From NCBI RefSeq assembly GCF_000235505.1, contig NZ_JH379031.1, forward strand, positions 1 through 64,000: 64,000 bases of DNA, given 5' to 3'. Below the pieces are notes generated by a model, which was not told where the DNA came from, made no database searches, and was given only the letters and a program-made list of their open reading frames with translations. Below, piece by piece: positions 35,442 through 44,293 of this stretch. Numbering within the stretch: the first letter of the stretch is position 1; each line of letters opens with the position of its first letter. The stretch is from Hungatella hathewayi WAL-18680. GTDB lineage: Bacteria; Bacillota; Clostridia; Lachnospirales; Lachnospiraceae. The position numbers and the translations under genes are program-made.

Positions 35442-35461
35442 ATTATTGCACTTGCAACAAT
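35442..35461 (-). promoter_or_regulatory. Inverted repeat of MarR-operator type before the ABC operon
   Basis: ATTATTGCA-CT-TGCAACAAT (9-bp arms, one mismatch) about 65 bp upstream of the first ABC gene. The TTGCA...TGCAA core is the kind of site MarR proteins bind. The MarR gene at the end of the operon is the obvious candidate. Confidence 0.55.
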
Positions 35462-35515
35462 ATTGTTATCAGCATAGCACTATCCCAATTTCTTGTCAAG
35501 CATGGCATCAGCAAT

Positions 35516-35563
35516 TAAAAAGCTGATTCCCCAACCACCTCTCATGGTTGGTAACCAGCTTTT
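35516..35563 (-). terminator. Terminator at the end of the LacI catabolic cluster
   Basis: AAAAGCTG pairs with CAGCTTTT, with an inner stem CCAACCA/TGGTTGG and T-run on the minus strand, 14 bp after the RraA-like gene. Confidence 0.85.
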
Positions 35564-35576
35564 CACACGATACTCC

Positions 35577-36485
35577 CTACACAAGACAGTATCTCAATAT
35601 TTCTTTCAACGCCTCCGGCTCGCCCTTGGCGGCTTCCCGTTCCAGGGTCCAGTCCAGGGTCCGGTAGGTTTTGCAGCGCTCGTCTGCCTGGATGAATGCT
35701 TCCATTCGGTCCAGCATCTCCGTGCTCCAGACGGAATTATCTATTTCGGCCGTTGTGTAGATGCCCTGCTCCAGCATGGCGAAGCCGAAGATATCTTTGG
35801 CATGTGTTTTTTCCGCGCTGTTGATGACTTCCGCCACGCAGAAGCTGGGAATAAACAAAACTCCGCTGGGCGTACCCATCACCACATCCCCCGGCAGGCA
35901 GACGGCTTCGCCGATTCGGCAGGCCATGTTGTAGCCGGTCATCACGCATTCGCGGATAGGGGTGGGATGGATTCCCCGGAAATACACCTGGGTATCAATT
36001 TTGCTCATCTGCTCAATATCCCGGACACCGCCCCAGATGACGGCGCCTCCCGTCTTGGTTCTGACATTAATCGCGGTGGTCAGGTTTCCCCCGGCAAAAG
36101 TGCCGTTGAATACTTTGTCAAACATATCCGCAACGACCACGTCTCCCTCCACCAGGTTGTCAACCACCCACTGGTTGCAGGTGCCCTCCCAGCCGTTCTG
36201 GTCGCCCTTTTCCTTGACCACGGAATAGAGGTCCGGTCTCGTGGGCATGAAAGTGCAGGTGACCGCACGGCCAACCAGCTTTTTCCCCTCGTGCAGGTAC
36301 TTTAACCCGCCTTCATATTGGAATTGATATCCCTTCACGTACAGCGGGAGCCATATCTCTTCCAGGGTCATATGGCGCAGCTTTTCCAAATAATGGTCCT
36401 GCACTTTTGGCCGTCCATCCTCCAGTCTTTCCCCTTTCCATTCTCTTGTAAGCTCGATAATCTGCTCTCTCGTATTTATTATCAC
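35577..36485 (-). CDS. RraA-like family protein (putative pyruvate aldolase)
   Basis: A 302-residue protein of the RraA / 4-hydroxy-4-methyl-2-oxoglutarate aldolase family. The diagnostic WGGVRD (Arg155, Asp156) and the loop AGGNLTTA (131-138) are present. In aldolase members these bind metal and pyruvate enolate. The protein is longer than plain RraA, with an extra N-terminal region and C-terminal tail. GTG start with AAAGGAG. It ends the cluster. I infer the terminal cleavage of a 2-keto-3-deoxy sugar acid. Other 2-keto acid aldol reactions are equally compatible with the sequence. Confidence 0.85.
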   Translation of the reverse strand: MIINTREQIIELTREWKGERLEDGRPKVQDHYLEKLRHMTLEEIWLPLYVKGYQFQYEGGLKYLHEGKKLVGRAVTCTFMPTRPDLYSVVKEKGDQNGWEGTCNQWVVDNLVEGDVVVADMFDKVFNGTFAGGNLTTAINVRTKTGGAVIWGGVRDIEQMSKIDTQVYFRGIHPTPIRECVMTGYNMACRIGEAVCLPGDVVMGTPSGVLFIPSFCVAEVINSAEKTHAKDIFGFAMLEQGIYTTAEIDNSVWSTEMLDRMEAFIQADERCKTYRTLDWTLEREAAKGEPEALKEILRYCLV

Positions 36486-36542
36486 GACATACTCCTTTTA
36501 CCATCAGTCATTGATTTCCTGAACATTTCTTTGTAAAACACC

Positions 36543-37784
36543 TTAGGGCAAAACTCCGGGCGCGTGCCAGTATGGCTCGGCGGCGTCCTTCCAGTATGGC
36601 ATTCCGTATGCCATCGGATTATAAACAATTTCCCCGTTTCTTACAGTAAGAAGACACTCAAACATCGAGGTTCCGGGCAGCGCCGCGTTGCCGCTGTCGG
36701 AGAAGCCAAACTCGCCGTTTCGTATCTTGAGCACTGCGATATCCGCCACACCGCCAACCCGCAGATTCCCCAGCTCCGGATGTCCGATAATCTCCGCAGG
36801 ACGTTTTGTCGTCCTGTACAAAACCTCTTCTACCGGCATGCCGACAGCCAGATATTTCGACATGATATGAAGCAGATTGAAAACCGGTCCATTCATATTG
36901 TCCGCATATAAATCCGTGGAAATGGTATCCGGATAAAATCCCTGCTCATACGCCGGCACCGCATTCCGGAACCAGAAGCTTCCGGCGCCGTGTCCCAGAT
37001 CAAAGATGACACCCCGCTTTCTTGCCTCAAACATGATGTCATTTACTTTTCCCCGCTCATCCACAATGGGGAACTGCTGGGCGTAGACATGGGTGTGGAT
37101 ATCACCTTTTCTCAGCTTTTTCAGAATCAGTTCCTCATAGGTTCTCTCCGGCAGATTCGGCTGAAAATCAATCATAACCGGTTTATCACACAGTTCCCCG
37201 GCCAAAATCGTGTTGTCCACGGATGCCCAGGCCGGGTGCTCCGAATCTACAGGCACGCCCACCCAGTAATGGGCCGTTTTGATTCCCACCACACAGTCCG
37301 CATCCTTGGCGATGGCCGCCGCCGTGCGGGGATGGAACTCCGATACCTTCTGCTCAGAGGGAAAACTCACCATACCCCCCTGGGCAATATTGATAAATGC
37401 AAATATTCTCAATTTGGACTTGTCGATATACTCCTCTTTAAACCGCCAGAAATCACGGCAGCCGCAGGTCCCCGCATCCACAGCGGTGGTCACGCCGCTC
37501 CGAAACATATGGGCTTCCGCGTGAATCGTTGGAAGTCCATCCACCGGCTCCGGGAATACCGGGTAGATATGGCAGTGCATGTCAATCAGTCCCGGTGCGA
37601 CAATGCATCCGTCGGCATCGATCATCTTGGTCCTCTCATCCGTCATCATTTCTCCGGATATTGCCGCAATTTTCCCCTGAGATACGCCAATATCCTGTTT
37701 TTTTAATGTCCGTGTCTCCGAATCATAGACCTGGCCATTCTTTATGACCATATCCATCGTGACTGTTCTGTCCTCATCCATCAT
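36543..37784 (-). CDS. Amidohydrolase/deacetylase family metallohydrolase (EF0837/AHA3915 type)
   Basis: A 413-residue amidohydrolase. HxH ligands are His70/His72 (DMHCH), the probable carboxylated Lys is Lys169 (GIKT), further ligands are His232 (HTHVY) and Asp291 (STDLY), and GHGAGSF surrounds His265. Where the family usually has a His ligand (VMVHIG), this protein reads VMIDFQ (Asp206). It may deacetylate an N-acetyl amino-sugar acid. ATG is 5 bp from GGAG. The gene is 8 bp after the lactonase gene. Confidence 0.87.
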   Translation of the reverse strand: MMDEDRTVTMDMVIKNGQVYDSETRTLKKQDIGVSQGKIAAISGEMMTDERTKMIDADGCIVAPGLIDMHCHIYPVFPEPVDGLPTIHAEAHMFRSGVTTAVDAGTCGCRDFWRFKEEYIDKSKLRIFAFINIAQGGMVSFPSEQKVSEFHPRTAAAIAKDADCVVGIKTAHYWVGVPVDSEHPAWASVDNTILAGELCDKPVMIDFQPNLPERTYEELILKKLRKGDIHTHVYAQQFPIVDERGKVNDIMFEARKRGVIFDLGHGAGSFWFRNAVPAYEQGFYPDTISTDLYADNMNGPVFNLLHIMSKYLAVGMPVEEVLYRTTKRPAEIIGHPELGNLRVGGVADIAVLKIRNGEFGFSDSGNAALPGTSMFECLLTVRNGEIVYNPMAYGMPYWKDAAEPYWHAPGVLP

Positions 37785-37792
37785 CCTGTCTC

Positions 37793-38803
37793 CTATTCCA
37801 TCTGCCAGGCTATCACACAGGCCGCCTCCTCCAGTTTCAGGCAGTCCGATTGCTCAAGCATTCTTCCATTCCAGATAAAGCTCTCCAGCGTTCCACTTTT
37901 CTGGCAGGCCGCAAACACACATCTACCGGACGCAAGCACGCTTCTCGGCCAGCTGCCTCTGCACGCCCACTCTCCCAGAAATGCTGCTGTCTTCCCGGTT
38001 TTTACAGCCGCTATGGTATCTGCACCGCGGTTCCCCCAGAATATGATTCCATCCTCCGTGGAGTATGCGCCTCCTGGGTAATTCGTGCCAGGTCTATTTG
38101 TCGCCCTTATAGACCATTTCTCTATCCATGCAGTCTGTGACTGACCATCCCCACATGTCCACTCATACCCTGCAACTGTGTTTCCCTGCTCTCCCACAAC
38201 GATAAACTGGCCCATACTTTTCTCATACAGGACCTGCCTTGGGCCCGCGCCGGGACATTTGGCAAGAGCCACTCTGTCCCCCGCCAGTCTGCCATCCGAC
38301 AGCGGAAACCCATACACCCCATCCATCCCCAAATCGGCCTCCACAAGAAATCTTCCGTCATCAGTCTCCATACCGCAGTGTGCATGGGGAGAAATTCCCT
38401 GTTTCCTGTCCGGGCACTCCTTCCACAAAACATGGCGCAGCTCCTTATCCACCGCAAATACATGGCCGCTCTTATAGCAGCAGCCGTAAACCGCATGTCT
38501 GCCGGCAGAAACATGGCAGAGTCCGGAAGCATCAACCTCCAGCTCCCCTGTCTTCTCCAGCTTCACCCCGCCATCTACCGTGACAAGAAACGACAAAACC
38601 ACCGCCCTGTCCGGCATTTCCAGACCGGCATACAGGGTGTCTCCATCTTTACAGAGAAACGAGGGATTTCCTCCTATCTGAAACCTGCACTCTTCTCTCA
38701 TATTTCCCCTCTCATCAAAGGAGAAAAACAGCAAATCGTCTGTCCCAGCCCTGCTGTAACCGGAAGCAGCGCCCCAATATCTTCCGTCTTCCACGGCCCG
38801 CAC
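37793..38803 (-). CDS. Lactonase family beta-propeller protein
   Basis: A 336-residue protein similar to 6-phosphogluconolactonase YbhE/CMLE-type propellers. SPHAHCGM near 137 and EADLGMDGVYGFPL are followed by GPRQV, the conserved propeller active-site region. Residues 1-60 and the repeated blade strands fit a seven-blade fold. GTG start, overlapping no gene, 7 bp after RidA. It probably hydrolyses a sugar lactone made by the SDR. Confidence 0.8.
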   Translation of the reverse strand: MRAVEDGRYWGAASGYSRAGTDDLLFFSFDERGNMREECRFQIGGNPSFLCKDGDTLYAGLEMPDRAVVLSFLVTVDGGVKLEKTGELEVDASGLCHVSAGRHAVYGCCYKSGHVFAVDKELRHVLWKECPDRKQGISPHAHCGMETDDGRFLVEADLGMDGVYGFPLSDGRLAGDRVALAKCPGAGPRQVLYEKSMGQFIVVGEQGNTVAGYEWTCGDGQSQTAWIEKWSIRATNRPGTNYPGGAYSTEDGIIFWGNRGADTIAAVKTGKTAAFLGEWACRGSWPRSVLASGRCVFAACQKSGTLESFIWNGRMLEQSDCLKLEEAACVIAWQME

Positions 38804-38810
38804 CTGCCTT

Positions 38811-39281
38811 TTACGGTCTCACCGACACAATCACTTCGATTTCCACCGGAATATTGTTGTTTGGCAGATTGTGGGTGCCCATGGCGGTCCGGGCGTGATA
38901 CCCTCTCTCCTCCAGCACATCGGCAATCACATCCGAAAATCCGTCCATCACATGTTCCACATCATGGAACCCTTCCCCGCAGTTGACAAGGCCAAACGCC
39001 TTCACAACCCGCTCCACCCGGTCAAGGCTGCCAAGCGTATCCTTAAGCGCCCCCAGAATAATGATTCCGCATTCTCTCGCCGCCGCGTATCCTTCCTCCG
39101 GCGTAAGCTCCTTCCCGATTCTTCCCCGGAAAAGAGGCTCTCCCGTAATCTGGTCCTCCGGTCCATGTCCCGACACAAATATCAAATTGTCAACTTCCCG
39201 GAGCAGAACAATTCCCCGTTTCTTTTTATAGACAGGCTCTATTTCCTGCCCATTTTCTATGATTTTATTTATGGTATCCAA
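38811..39281 (-). CDS. RidA family protein, copy A
   Basis: About 156 residues from a TTG start (39281) with GGGAGG 7 bp upstream. An in-frame upstream TTG at 39317 has no site. The RidA fold motifs are VDNLIFVSGHGP, YAAARECGIIILGALK and a C-terminal VEIEVIVSV. RidA enzymes hydrolyse enamine/imine intermediates released by PLP-dependent ammonia-lyases, protecting other PLP enzymes. The usual catalytic Arg near the C-terminus is replaced in part (HARTAMGTHNLPNN), as in Rid2-7-type paralogs. Confidence 0.85.
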   Translation of the reverse strand: MDTINKIIENGQEIEPVYKKKRGIVLLREVDNLIFVSGHGPEDQITGEPLFRGRIGKELTPEEGYAAARECGIIILGALKDTLGSLDRVERVVKAFGLVNCGEGFHDVEHVMDGFSDVIADVLEERGYHARTAMGTHNLPNNNIPVEIEVIVSVRP

Positions 39282-39335
39282 GCTAGCACCTCCCACATTT
39301 CCCCTGAGCACATGCAAAGGGGGCTTTCCTCATTG

Positions 39336-39803
39336 TTATCTGCGAATCCGCACAATCGCCTCTACCGTGACCGGCATATTCTGTTCCAGAGCATACGCTC
39401 CCATGGCAGACCTTGCGTGCTGGCCTCTCTTTCCAAATACCTCTACCATCAAATCGGAAAAACCGTTCATCACCGCCGGCTGCTCAGAGAAATCTCCAGC
39501 ACTGTTGACCAGTCCCAGAGCTTTTACCACATAATCTACTCGATCCAGCTCTCCAATATAATCCTTGATGGTCGCCAGCATATTCAAGCCGCAGAGTCTC
39601 GCCGCCTGATAAGCGGTCTCCTTATCGATGTCCGCGCCAACCTTTCCCGTATAAACCGCCTTGCCGTCAGCGTCCGTCGGGAAATGGGCGGAGATAAACA
39701 ATAAATCTCCCACCTGTACAGCGTCCACCACACCTTTTCCTTTTCTGTCTCTCACCGGCAGGGTGATTCCCAATTGTTCCAGTCTCTTTCCTGTTTCACT
39801 CAT
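39336..39803 (-). CDS. RidA family protein, copy B
   Basis: A 155-residue paralog of the next gene, with VGDLLFISAHFP, YQAARLCGLNMLATIKD and HARSAMGAYALEQNMPV followed by VEAIVRIRR. Start ATG follows GGAGG by 9 bp. The Arg in HARSAMG is shared by both copies. Copies A and B are adjacent and probably arose by duplication, though they are clearly diverged, so they may act on different imines. Confidence 0.88.
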   Translation of the reverse strand: MSETGKRLEQLGITLPVRDRKGKGVVDAVQVGDLLFISAHFPTDADGKAVYTGKVGADIDKETAYQAARLCGLNMLATIKDYIGELDRVDYVVKALGLVNSAGDFSEQPAVMNGFSDLMVEVFGKRGQHARSAMGAYALEQNMPVTVEAIVRIRR

Positions 39804-39893
39804 GGTCTATTTTCCTCCTTTTACCAGAGATATCTTTCCAATATCTCTCTTACAATATGTTATATAAAATACCCGCCCTTTTCCGGGCGCCCC

Positions 39894-40739
39894 TTAACCT
39901 TTTACCGCCCCGTTTGCCAGGCCTTCCACAAACTGCTTCTGCACCAGCATAAATACAACGATAATCGGTATGGTAATCAACATGGCCGCCGCCATGGTAT
40001 CGCCCCAATCCACCTTGAAGAACGAAGAAAATTCGTTCAACGCAATCGGCACGGTCCGGCTTGTCATACTTCTCGTCAGCACGTTCGCAAGTGCAAACTC
40101 ATTCCAGGATGAGATAAAGGCATAGATTCCGGTTGCGGCCAGCGCCGGCCGGAGCAGTGGAACTATGATATAGAGCATCGTCTGCAAGGTAGAACAGCCG
40201 TCCATCACTGCCGCCTCCTCGATCTCCTTTGGAATCCCCTTAAAATACCCCTTTGCCATCCATGTCACAAGCGGCATGCTGATGGACAGATGGGCAATAG
40301 CCAGGCCGATTTTCGTATCCACCAGACCGACTGCATTTTCCATATAATACATGGGAATCATCAGCACGGTCAGCGGCAGCATCTGGCTGAGCAGCATAAA
40401 CAGGGATAACGCTTTATTTCCCCGGAACTGAAATCTGGCGAATGCGTAGCCCGCGCTTCCCCCCAGTAGAAGGGAGATGACCATGGTCATGCCGCCTACC
40501 AGAAAGCTGTTCAGCAGCGCCCTCGGTATCTCACTCTCAAACAACACATGATAATAATTGACAATCGTCGCTTTCTTCGGTATCCAGTAAGGCGGGTTTG
40601 CAAATATCTCGTTTCCCGGTTTTAAGGAGGTGCTGATAACCCAGCCCAGCGGAAGCAGCGTGATAAGAACTGCCATCACCAGAATCAGATAAACCGGAAT
40701 TCTCAGTAAGGCTTCCATTGTTTTCTTTTTTCTTTTCAC
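39894..40739 (-). CDS. Carbohydrate ABC transporter permease (MalG type)
   Basis: About 281 residues with six membrane segments. The cytoplasmic EAA loop reads EEAAVMDGCSTLQTMLYIIVP. It is the CUT1-type inner-membrane permease. A GTG at 40739 is 10 bp from GGAGG and 5 bp after the MalF-type stop. A TTG at 40748 is only 1 bp from the site. No ATPase gene is in the cluster, so a shared MsmK-like ATPase elsewhere is likely. Confidence 0.95.
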   Translation of the reverse strand: MKRKKKTMEALLRIPVYLILVMAVLITLLPLGWVISTSLKPGNEIFANPPYWIPKKATIVNYYHVLFESEIPRALLNSFLVGGMTMVISLLLGGSAGYAFARFQFRGNKALSLFMLLSQMLPLTVLMIPMYYMENAVGLVDTKIGLAIAHLSISMPLVTWMAKGYFKGIPKEIEEAAVMDGCSTLQTMLYIIVPLLRPALAATGIYAFISSWNEFALANVLTRSMTSRTVPIALNEFSSFFKVDWGDTMAAAMLITIPIIVVFMLVQKQFVEGLANGAVKG

Positions 40740-40744
40740 GGGTC

Positions 40745-41614
40745 TCAATCCTCCTTTATCACAAATTTCACATACAAAATTGCAAATACCATGGTAATCA
40801 ACAGCTGCATCACCGCACTGGCCGAGGCGGAATTCAGATTCAGCACCTTAAACTGATTGTAGACAAGCAGGGAGAGTGTCCCCGTGTTCTGTCCTCCGCT
40901 GGTCATGATCCATATCAGAGAAAACTCATTAATTGCCCAGACAAGCAGCATCAGAATACAGATAAAGCTGATGTCCTTTAACAGCGGCATTGTGATATAA
41001 AACAGTTTCTGCAGCCAGCTGGCGCCGTCAAGATTGGCGCTCTCATACAAATCCGTGGGCAGCTGGGAAATGCCGGCCGTCATCATCAGCATGACGTAAG
41101 GCGCGCAGGCCCAGATTTGCACGATAATGACGGACATCATGGCATATTTCGGACTTGTCAGCCACGGTATGGCCTCCTTGATGACCCCCAGACTTAACAG
41201 CAGATGGTTCGCCATCCCCCCGTCTGTCGCAAACAGCCACTTCCACGCCGTCGCCTTCACCACGCCCGGAATAATCCAGGCGATAAAGATAAGGCTTCTG
41301 AAGAATCCCTTTGCCACGATGCCCTTATAATTTATCATCATGGCAAAGGTACATCCGATGAGGAAAGAGGCGGCAACCGTCCAGAACGTCCATTTCACCG
41401 TGTTGAAGATTGTCTGGGAAAACAGAGGATTCTTAAACAGGCGGATGTAATTGGTCAGCCCGGCAAACCCTCCTTTTCCCATGGCGTTTGTGTTAAAACT
41501 CATGGAGATAATGTAAAATAATGGATACAGGATGAGCAGGGCCGTCACAAGGACTCCCGGCAGAATAAAAGGGATTGCCTTCTTCTCATCTCTGGTTAAG
41601 TGAACATGTCTCAT
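40745..41614 (-). CDS. Carbohydrate ABC transporter permease (MalF type)
   Basis: About 289 residues, six membrane segments, with the EAA-like ESANLDGASWLQKLFYITMPL near the C-terminal third. The ATG at 41614 has AGAGGA 9 bp upstream. An in-frame start at 41704 would overlap the solute-binding protein gene without a ribosome site. It partners the MalG-type permease downstream. Confidence 0.95.
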   Translation of the reverse strand: MRHVHLTRDEKKAIPFILPGVLVTALLILYPLFYIISMSFNTNAMGKGGFAGLTNYIRLFKNPLFSQTIFNTVKWTFWTVAASFLIGCTFAMMINYKGIVAKGFFRSLIFIAWIIPGVVKATAWKWLFATDGGMANHLLLSLGVIKEAIPWLTSPKYAMMSVIIVQIWACAPYVMLMMTAGISQLPTDLYESANLDGASWLQKLFYITMPLLKDISFICILMLLVWAINEFSLIWIMTSGGQNTGTLSLLVYNQFKVLNLNSASASAVMQLLITMVFAILYVKFVIKED

Positions 41615-41648
41615 ATCTGCATTTCCTCTCGTATGGGTAACGCTGCTG

Positions 41649-42962
41649 TTAATATGCCAGCAGGGCATCGACATCCTTTGCCATTCCTTCACAGGCTTCA
41701 TCAACTGTCATATTGCCTGCCACGGCGCCCTGAATATAGTTATAGATAATCGGTTCCATTTCCGCCCATCTGGAATAAGTCGGCTCCGGTTTGGAGTTGT
41801 CAAGCTGGTCCGCAAACGGTTTTAAATACTCGCTTGAGAACTGCTCATACTCCATCGCCGTCTTGCTGGCCGGGAAGGAATCTGTCAGGCGTGCCTGGTT
41901 CTCCGGGTTTGTGATATAGGCCAGGAACTGGGCCGCTTCCTCTTTATGTTTGCTGTTGGCCGCCATCGCCACGCACCAGCCGTTGGCTGTCGTCACGCCC
42001 ATGCCGCCGTCGCCTGGAATCACGGCTGTCTTGAAGTTCAGTTCCGGATAATCCGTCTTTAACGTATCCACATCAAACGGTCCGGTAAAGTTGAATGCCA
42101 GCTGTCCCTGTCCAAACAGCTCTCTCATCTTCGTGTTGTCATACTCGGAGCTGCTCTTTGACGCATACCCCTGCTGAATGGAATCCACGATATTGCCCAA
42201 TGCCTTCTTCCCGGCATCGCTGTTCAGCAGACATTTCTCACCACTCTCATCCATCACATCGCCGCCGTAGGTATATACCTGCTGCACCAGTCTGGTCACC
42301 GCGTTGGCCTGATTGCCCAGCGGCCATGCGAAGGCGTATTTTCCGTCCACCGCAAGTTTTTCACTCATTGCCACCATCTCATCCCATGTCTCCGGGAAGG
42401 AATCATAACCGGCCGCCGCCAGCATGTCCACGTTGTAGTAAATTCCAGAGCCGTCATAGCGGAATGGAACTCCGTAAGCCTTTCCATTGGTAGAAACAAT
42501 ATCCAAAGCCGGTTTTAAAATGTCTCCGAAATCAACTCCCGCATTGCCCCCCAGCTCGTCCAGCGGTTCCAGCAGCTCCTTGTCCGCAAATGGCACCACG
42601 TCTGTCAGCAGAATGGTAAACAGTTCCGGTGCATTCCCCGCGCTGATAGCGGTTGTAATCTTGCTCTTATAGGTATCCCAGTCCGTGATAACCAGCTCCA
42701 CCTTGATATCCGGGTGCTCCGCCTCAAACTCGGCCACCATCTCCCGGCTTTCCGGCTCATCCCAGTTGGGAGACCACCACTGAATCGTCACTGCGTCCTT
42801 ATTGCTCTCCGCCCCTTTTGTCTCCTTTGATTCTCCTGCCTGCGTCTCCCCTGCCGGCGCATCCGGCGCGCTCTGCTTGCTGCCACAGCCTGTCATCATA
42901 GACATCCCCATCGCCAGTGCCAGTGCCAACGCTGCCCCTTTTTTCATCTGATTTCTTTTCAT
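41649..42962 (-). CDS. Carbohydrate ABC transporter solute-binding lipoprotein
   Basis: A 437-residue family-1 solute-binding protein with a lipobox MMTGC near residue 26 and a Glu/Ala/Gly-rich linker. The two-domain fold is marked by VTIQWWSPNW and FAWPLGNQANAV. It would present the sugar substrate to the permeases. The binding specificity cannot be read from sequence. GGAGG site 6 bp from ATG. It lies between the epimerase and the permeases. Confidence 0.95.
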   Translation of the reverse strand: MKRNQMKKGAALALALAMGMSMMTGCGSKQSAPDAPAGETQAGESKETKGAESNKDAVTIQWWSPNWDEPESREMVAEFEAEHPDIKVELVITDWDTYKSKITTAISAGNAPELFTILLTDVVPFADKELLEPLDELGGNAGVDFGDILKPALDIVSTNGKAYGVPFRYDGSGIYYNVDMLAAAGYDSFPETWDEMVAMSEKLAVDGKYAFAWPLGNQANAVTRLVQQVYTYGGDVMDESGEKCLLNSDAGKKALGNIVDSIQQGYASKSSSEYDNTKMRELFGQGQLAFNFTGPFDVDTLKTDYPELNFKTAVIPGDGGMGVTTANGWCVAMAANSKHKEEAAQFLAYITNPENQARLTDSFPASKTAMEYEQFSSEYLKPFADQLDNSKPEPTYSRWAEMEPIIYNYIQGAVAGNMTVDEACEGMAKDVDALLAY

Positions 42963-43005
42963 GTGCTTCCTCCTTTTTGTGCTTATAAAACCTTTTCAGG
43001 TATTG

Positions 43006-44250
43006 TTACCCTTCGTTATCGCCTGCCAGATACCAGTCAAGCAGTGTCACTGTCTGCATCAGACAGCGCGGTATGTGATAGGCCCCCTTCAAAGCAAATC
43101 CCTTTTTATCACACAGGACAGAGCCGTCCCGGTGTAACACCGCGTACCATTCCCCGTAATCCCTGTCCCGGAAATATTGTTCGACATAACCGTATAACTT
43201 TTTAAAATAGGTAAAATGGCGCTCGTTTTCATTTAAAATGCTGCTCATCAGCAATGCAAATAAGGCTTCCGCCTGCACCCACCAGATTTTATCGTCCCAT
43301 CCCACCGGGATTCCGTGGTAATCCGTGGATAAAAACTCCTTCTCCGGACAGCTTCGCTCCACGTCCACGTGCTGTACAAAACCGCCATAGGTCTCGTCAT
43401 AGCAGCGCGCAATCACCCAGTCCATCACATGGCCGGCCCGCTCTATCCAGACTGGCTCGTGAAATTCCAGACCGGCCCGCATACAGAACCACAGGGATTC
43501 CATGGTATGCCCCGCATCGACGATTCTCCCCGCCCCCTCGAGACATGGCGTTCCATCACTCCTGATATTCTCGAAGGGCGCCTCATACTTATCATTTGCA
43601 AACTCATATAAAGATTTATGGACGCAGGTCCTGATGATATCCTCATAGGCATTGCCAAAGAGGGGCCTGCTCTCCAGAGCAACGATCAAATTCATGAAAT
43701 TGACCGCATGCTTCTGCCATCCGTCGGCAATTCCCTCGCCCCGCATCACATCCTGCTCTTTCACATGACAGAATAGCTCATCGCTCAAGATCTTCGCAAA
43801 CATCATCTCCTTCTCATCTTCTGTCTTCGATGCCGCTCTGATATATTCATAAAGCCCCTTCACCGCAAAATGGTCCGTAAAGATAGAAGTTGTCCCGGCA
43901 ATCACCTTACCGTCTCTGTCAAGTTCCTGGTTAAACCGTCCATCCCCCGCATAAAACGAGGTGTCCATATAGTCCCGGCCCGCCTGCGCAATCTCCAGCC
44001 ACTCTTTTCTCGGTTCCATATGGTTGTACAGCGCGGAAAACGTGTACAGATTCCGGCCCACAAACCACCCCTGTTTTGTGGTGTCATACAGCTGTCCTTC
44101 TCTGTCAAAACAGTTGTAGTAACCGCCACATTCCCTGTCCACCACTCTTTTTTCCCAGAACGGAATCACATCATCAAGAAGCTGGGCGCGGACTTCATCC
44201 CGTATCTGCTCCAATTCCCGCTTATGCTGACTGTAAAATTCTGTCTTCAT
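43006..44250 (-). CDS. AGE family epimerase/isomerase (N-acylglucosamine 2-epimerase type)
   Basis: A 414-residue (alpha/alpha)6 barrel of the AGE superfamily. DAGHTMESLWF near 228 corresponds to the PGHxxE catalytic His region. WWVQAEALFAL near 303 and KGAYHIPR near 389 are conserved active-site segments. Family members interconvert N-acetylglucosamine and N-acetylmannosamine, or aldoses and ketoses such as cellobiose/mannose. A GGAG site is 7 bp before ATG, and a LacI-type operator precedes it directly. Confidence 0.9.
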   Translation of the reverse strand: MKTEFYSQHKRELEQIRDEVRAQLLDDVIPFWEKRVVDRECGGYYNCFDREGQLYDTTKQGWFVGRNLYTFSALYNHMEPRKEWLEIAQAGRDYMDTSFYAGDGRFNQELDRDGKVIAGTTSIFTDHFAVKGLYEYIRAASKTEDEKEMMFAKILSDELFCHVKEQDVMRGEGIADGWQKHAVNFMNLIVALESRPLFGNAYEDIIRTCVHKSLYEFANDKYEAPFENIRSDGTPCLEGAGRIVDAGHTMESLWFCMRAGLEFHEPVWIERAGHVMDWVIARCYDETYGGFVQHVDVERSCPEKEFLSTDYHGIPVGWDDKIWWVQAEALFALLMSSILNENERHFTYFKKLYGYVEQYFRDRDYGEWYAVLHRDGSVLCDKKGFALKGAYHIPRCLMQTVTLLDWYLAGDNEG

Positions 44251-44265
44251 CGGAAGCTCCTTTCT

Positions 44266-44279
44266 TGTAAACGTTTACA
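44266..44279 (-). promoter_or_regulatory. LacI-type operator before the epimerase/transporter genes
   Basis: TGTAAACGTTTACA, a perfect 14-bp palindrome, lies 16 bp upstream of the epimerase ATG. Two imperfect copies flank the lacI promoter. No clear -10/-35 pair accompanies this site, so it may block elongation or serve a weak internal promoter. It also fits the CcpA cre consensus. Confidence 0.75.
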
Positions 44280-44293
44280 TTTTTGGAAAAAAT

